A program made the translations under genes and the position numbers. A DNA stretch of 14,157 nt from an uncultured Clostridia bacterium. Lineage in GTDB: Bacteria; Bacillota_A; Clostridia; Oscillospirales; Oscillospiraceae. The stretch spans positions 1-14,157 of the forward strand of contig CASEPH010000320.1 of NCBI GenBank assembly GCA_949289625.1, read 5' to 3'. Positions 14,129-14,157 of the stretch are shown here, one piece after another. How positions within the stretch are numbered: the first letter of the stretch is position 1; the number at the start of each line of letters is the position of its first letter. The notes beneath the pieces are model-generated. The model was not told the origin of the DNA, did not search any database, and saw nothing but the letters and a program-made list of their open reading frames with translations.

Positions 14129-14157
14129 TTGACTTTTTCCCCAAACCCCAGTACAAT
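14129..14157 (+). promoter_or_regulatory. Rightward promoter at the window edge
   Basis: TTGACT (14129-14134) and TACAAT (14152-14157) are separated by 17 bp on the plus strand. The window ends at the -10, so the gene it drives lies to the right. It is divergent from the hydroxyacid dehydrogenase promoter. The AT-rich near-palindrome TTTTTTGTAAAAAA lies between the two. Confidence 0.5.

Overview
The window looks like a chromosomal segment from a moderately GC-rich anaerobic Firmicute, most likely a gut clostridium of the Oscillospiraceae/Lachnospiraceae type. The basis is strong AGGAGG-type ribosome binding sites, frequent GTG/TTG starts, sigma-70-like promoters with 17-18 bp spacers, a CymR-type Rrf2 regulator, and [4Fe-4S] L-cysteine desulfidase and URO-D-like families. 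This is inference from content; there is no rRNA or other species marker. I see no tRNA, CRISPR array, insertion sequence or phage gene.

Layout. (1) Bases 1-6906, minus strand: a complete dipeptide/oligopeptide ABC importer in the order dppA-dppB-dppC-dppD-dppF, followed 31 bp later by a 2-hydroxyacid dehydrogenase of the CtBP/SerA type. After a 175-bp gap with a hairpin comes the 5' end of a PfkB-family sugar kinase that runs off the left edge. (2) Bases 6907-7210: a divergent control region with a near-perfect promoter facing right and a weaker one facing left. (3) Bases 7211-11418, plus strand: a tight four-gene operon of IolS-like aldo/keto reductase, URO-D-superfamily protein, KduD-like short-chain dehydrogenase and CdsB/CyuA-type L-cysteine desulfidase. 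(4) Bases 11430-11471: a 13-bp bidirectional terminator. (5) Bases 11491-14007, minus strand: a divergent cysteine-synthase homologue, a CymR-like Rrf2 repressor and a second 2-hydroxyacid dehydrogenase, the last two with their own promoters. (6) At the right edge a plus-strand promoter points at a gene outside the window.

How it may work (inference). The importer and the divergent operon share a control region and probably form one catabolic module. A small peptide-like or glycoconjugate substrate would be imported, its carbohydrate or hydroxyacid part processed by the AKR, SDR, hydroxyacid dehydrogenase and sugar kinase, and its cysteine broken down to pyruvate, ammonia and sulfide by the desulfidase. 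The neighbouring CymR-like/CysK-like pair resembles the Bacillus cysteine-sensing partnership, in which CysK acts as co-regulator of CymR. Here, however, the CysK homologue has lost the usual TSGNTG substrate loop, so it may have another substrate or a mainly regulatory role. The URO-D-like protein has an unusual H-x-H...C metal site and no visible corrinoid partner. These two proteins and the composition of the module are the main reasons to look again.
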